Below are positions 46,822 through 48,596 of a DNA stretch of 48,596 nucleotides, one piece after another. The notes beneath the pieces are model-generated. The model was not told where the DNA came from and searched no databases. It worked only from the letters and a program-made list of their open reading frames with translations. Numbering within the stretch: the stretch's first letter is position 1; each line of letters begins with the position of its first letter. This DNA comes from Phytophthora sp. 'mugwort'. Taxonomy: Eukaryota > Oomycota > Peronosporomycetes > Peronosporales > Peronosporaceae. The stretch is taken from positions 1 through 48,596 of the forward strand of contig JAUCEF010000098.1 in the NCBI GenBank assembly GCA_033558025.1, given 5' to 3'. A program made the position numbers and the translations under genes.

Positions 46822-47997
46822 ATGAGATGGAATAAAAAATCATTATTTGCGATTCTTAATAATCATTTAATAGATTATCCTACACCTATTAATTTAAATT
46901 ATTTTTTTGGATTCGGTTCGTTAGCTGGTATTATGTTAGTAATACAAATTTTAACAGGTATTTTTTTAGCAATGCATTATACTCCACATATTGATTTAGC
47001 TTTTAATAGTGTTGAACATATTATGAGAGATGTAAATAATGGTTGGTTAATTAGATATACACATGCAAATGGAGCATCTTTTTTTTTTATTGTTGTATAT
47101 ATTCATATTTTTCGTGGTTTATATTATGGTTCTTATATCACACCAAGAGAAGCTATATGGTCTTCTGGTGTAATTATTTTTATTTTAATGATGGCTACAG
47201 CTTTTATGGGTTATGTTTTACCTTGGGGACAAATGAGTTTTTGGGGTGCAACTGTTATTACTAATTTATTTTCTGCAATACCCTTAATAGGAAAAGATAT
47301 TGTTGATTGGCTTTGGGGCGGATTTGCTGTTGATAATCCAACATTAAATCGTTTTTTTAGTTTACATTTTACATTACCTTTTATAATTGTGGGTGCCGTA
47401 TTGATACATTTAATTTTATTACATGAAGTTGGTTCAAATAATCCTTTAGGTATTACATTAAAAAATGAAAATATACCTTTTTATCCATATTTTTATACTA
47501 AAGATTTATTTGGATTAATGATCTTATTTTTGATTTTCTTTATTTTTATTTTTTTTTATCCTAATACATTAGGTCATCCCGATAATTATATTGAAGCAAA
47601 TCCAATGAAAACACCTTTACATATCGTACCAGAATGGTATTTTTTACCGTTTTATGCAATTTTAAGATCTATTCCTAATAAAATTGGCGGTGTTATAGCT
47701 ATGTTTGGTTCATTACTTATTTTATTAACAATACCTTTTACAAATTCATCTGAAATTAGAAGTACAGCTTTTAGACCTATATTTAAAATTTGTTATTGGT
47801 TATTAGTTATAGCTTTTTTATTATTAGGTTGGGTTGGACAATGTCCAGTTGAATATCCTTATACTGAAATTGGTATTATAAGTATGATTTATTATTTTTT
47901 TTTTTTTATAATAATTATACCATTTTTAGGTAAATTAGAAACTTATTTAGTACGTTATAATATTAATAAAAAATCTTTAATAAATAAAAATAAATAA
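46822..47997 (+). CDS. cob: Cytochrome b
   Basis: Encodes 391 residues from ATG 46822; a longer frame begins at a TTG inside the nad9-cob spacer. Heme ligands H81, H95, H182 and H196 are present, as are the Qo-site segment [11 protein letters not shown] (134-144) and Pro-Glu-Trp-Tyr near 272. Central membrane subunit of complex III. Its stop lies 7 nt before the junction where a reverse copy of nad11 begins. Confidence 0.97.
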   Translation: MRWNKKSLFAILNNHLIDYPTPINLNYFFGFGSLAGIMLVIQILTGIFLAMHYTPHIDLAFNSVEHIMRDVNNGWLIRYTHANGASFFFIVVYIHIFRGLYYGSYITPREAIWSSGVIIFILMMATAFMGYVLPWGQMSFWGATVITNLFSAIPLIGKDIVDWLWGGFAVDNPTLNRFFSLHFTLPFIIVGAVLIHLILLHEVGSNNPLGITLKNENIPFYPYFYTKDLFGLMILFLIFFIFIFFYPNTLGHPDNYIEANPMKTPLHIVPEWYFLPFYAILRSIPNKIGGVIAMFGSLLILLTIPFTNSSEIRSTAFRPIFKICYWLLVIAFLLLGWVGQCPVEYPYTEIGIISMIYYFFFFIIIIPFLGKLETYLVRYNINKKSLINKNK

Positions 47998-48004
47998 TTT
48001 AAAT

Positions 48005-48596
48005 TGTATTCATTGTACACGTTGTGTACGTTTTGCTAATGAAATTTGTGGAATTGACGGTTTAGGTACAACAGGTCGTGGTAATAAAACTGAAATTAAT
48101 TTTTATTCTTCAAATATTTTTAAATCCGAATTTTCTGGTAATTTAGTAGATTTATGTCCTGTTGGTGCATTAACTTCTAAACCCTATACTTTTAAAGCAC
48201 GTTCTTGGGAATTAAAAAAAAAAGAGGGTATTGCTATTTTAGATAGTATTGGTTCAAATATTAAAATTGATATTTTTAATAATGAAATTATACGTATTTT
48301 ACCTAAAACTAATTTTAATATTAATAAAGAATGGATATCAGATAAAACAAGATATTTTTTTGATAGTTTAAAATATCAACGATTAAAATATCCATTATTA
48401 AAAGATAATCAAAACAATTTTCATAGGATTTCTTGGTTAGATGCTCTAAATATTATTAATAAAAAATTGATAATTACAGATAGTTTTAATGCTAAAAGTA
48501 TTATTGGTGATTTAACTGATTTAGAATCTCTTTTTTTATTAAAAAAAAATTTAAATAAATTAGGAATTTCAAATGTAAATTATGAACAATTTTTAA
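48005..48596 (+). pseudogene. nad11: nad11 fragment at the end of the window (second copy, inverted)
   Basis: Starts exactly at codon 146 of nad11 (the Cys of Arg-Cys-Ile-His-Cys-Thr-Arg-Cys) and stays in frame to the window end, about codon 342. It is colinear with the reverse complement of 11027-11618 without an indel, and with 5864 onward in direct orientation. It lacks the N-terminal [2Fe-2S] domain and a start codon. It marks an inverted-repeat boundary between cob and nad11, continuing beyond the window. Confidence 0.9.
48005..48596. repeat. Terminal repeat; overlap for closing the map
   Basis: 592 nt shared, inverted, with 11027-11618, and direct with about 5864-6470 of the left arm. 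If the left arm from 5864 to 8764 is the raw version of the continuation, joining the two ends gives a map of about 42.1 kb with two inverted nad11(partial)-nad1-nad4L copies of about 2.85 kb. Confidence 0.75.

Overview
The window is a mitochondrial genome contig, very AT-rich and read with the standard code. TGG encodes Trp, the only tRNA-Trp has a CCA anticodon, and nad11 ends in TGA inside an ATGA overlap with nad1. The content points strongly to an oomycete-type stramenopile. It has rnl, rns, nad1-7, nad4L, nad9, nad11, cob, cox1-3, atp1, 6, 8 and 9, tatC, sixteen firmly recognised ribosomal protein genes, and 25 tRNA genes covering every amino acid except threonine. The local orders rns-trnW-cox2-orf32-cox1 and nad6-nad5-atp1-nad4-nad7 fit as well. 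A related pseudofungal lineage is not excluded, and I do not name a genus.

Layout. 1-8764 is a reverse-complement, indel-ridden copy of 8774 to about 17520: partial atp8, an rps1-like gene, rpl16, rps3, rps19, rpl2, rps13, rps11, an rpl31-like gene, tatC, nad11, nad1 and nad4L. The two arms meet at a 53-bp hairpin with a 6-nt loop near 8770. From 8765 on the sequence is clean. nad4L-nad1-nad11 lie on the minus strand. tatC (+) and the rpl31-like gene (-) converge, and rps11-rps13 (-) diverge from rpl2-rps19-rps3-rpl16 (+). Next on the plus strand come the rps1-like gene, atp8, rps14-rps8-rpl6-rps2-rps4, a repeat-rich ORF, rnl, a five-tRNA cluster, rpl14-rpl5, an orphan ORF, rns, trnW, cox2, orf32, cox1 and a second orphan ORF. 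A minus block follows: trnR, nad6, nad5, atp1, trnE, nad4, trnH, an rpl10-like gene, nad7. A plus block ends the window: nad2, trnF, rps10, four tRNAs, rps12-rps7, cox3, atp6, trnD, nad3, atp9, nad9, cob. After cob, the last 592 bases (48005-48596) repeat nad11 from codon 146 in the opposite orientation to the intact gene.

How it works together. The genes encode membrane and peripheral cores of complexes I, III, IV and V, the rRNAs, most tRNAs and part of the ribosome that translates them, plus TatC of a twin-arginine export system. A 32-codon ORF between cox2 and cox1 has the shape of a minimal TatA and could be its partner. Ribosomal genes keep bacterial S10/spc-like order.

Main points for a second look: (1) topology, where the palindrome and the terminal nad11 copy suggest a map of about 42 kb with roughly 2.85-kb inverted repeats or a linear molecule with a hairpin end, while the first 5.9 kb is probably raw foldback sequence; (2) orf32 as TatA-like; (3) three ORFs that look like diverged rps1, rpl10 and rpl31; (4) a 14-nt motif with a CTTTAAGA core found in five gene leaders, a promoter candidate; (5) frameshifts in rps8 and rps7; (6) two orphan membrane ORFs and a Gln/Asn-rich repeat protein.
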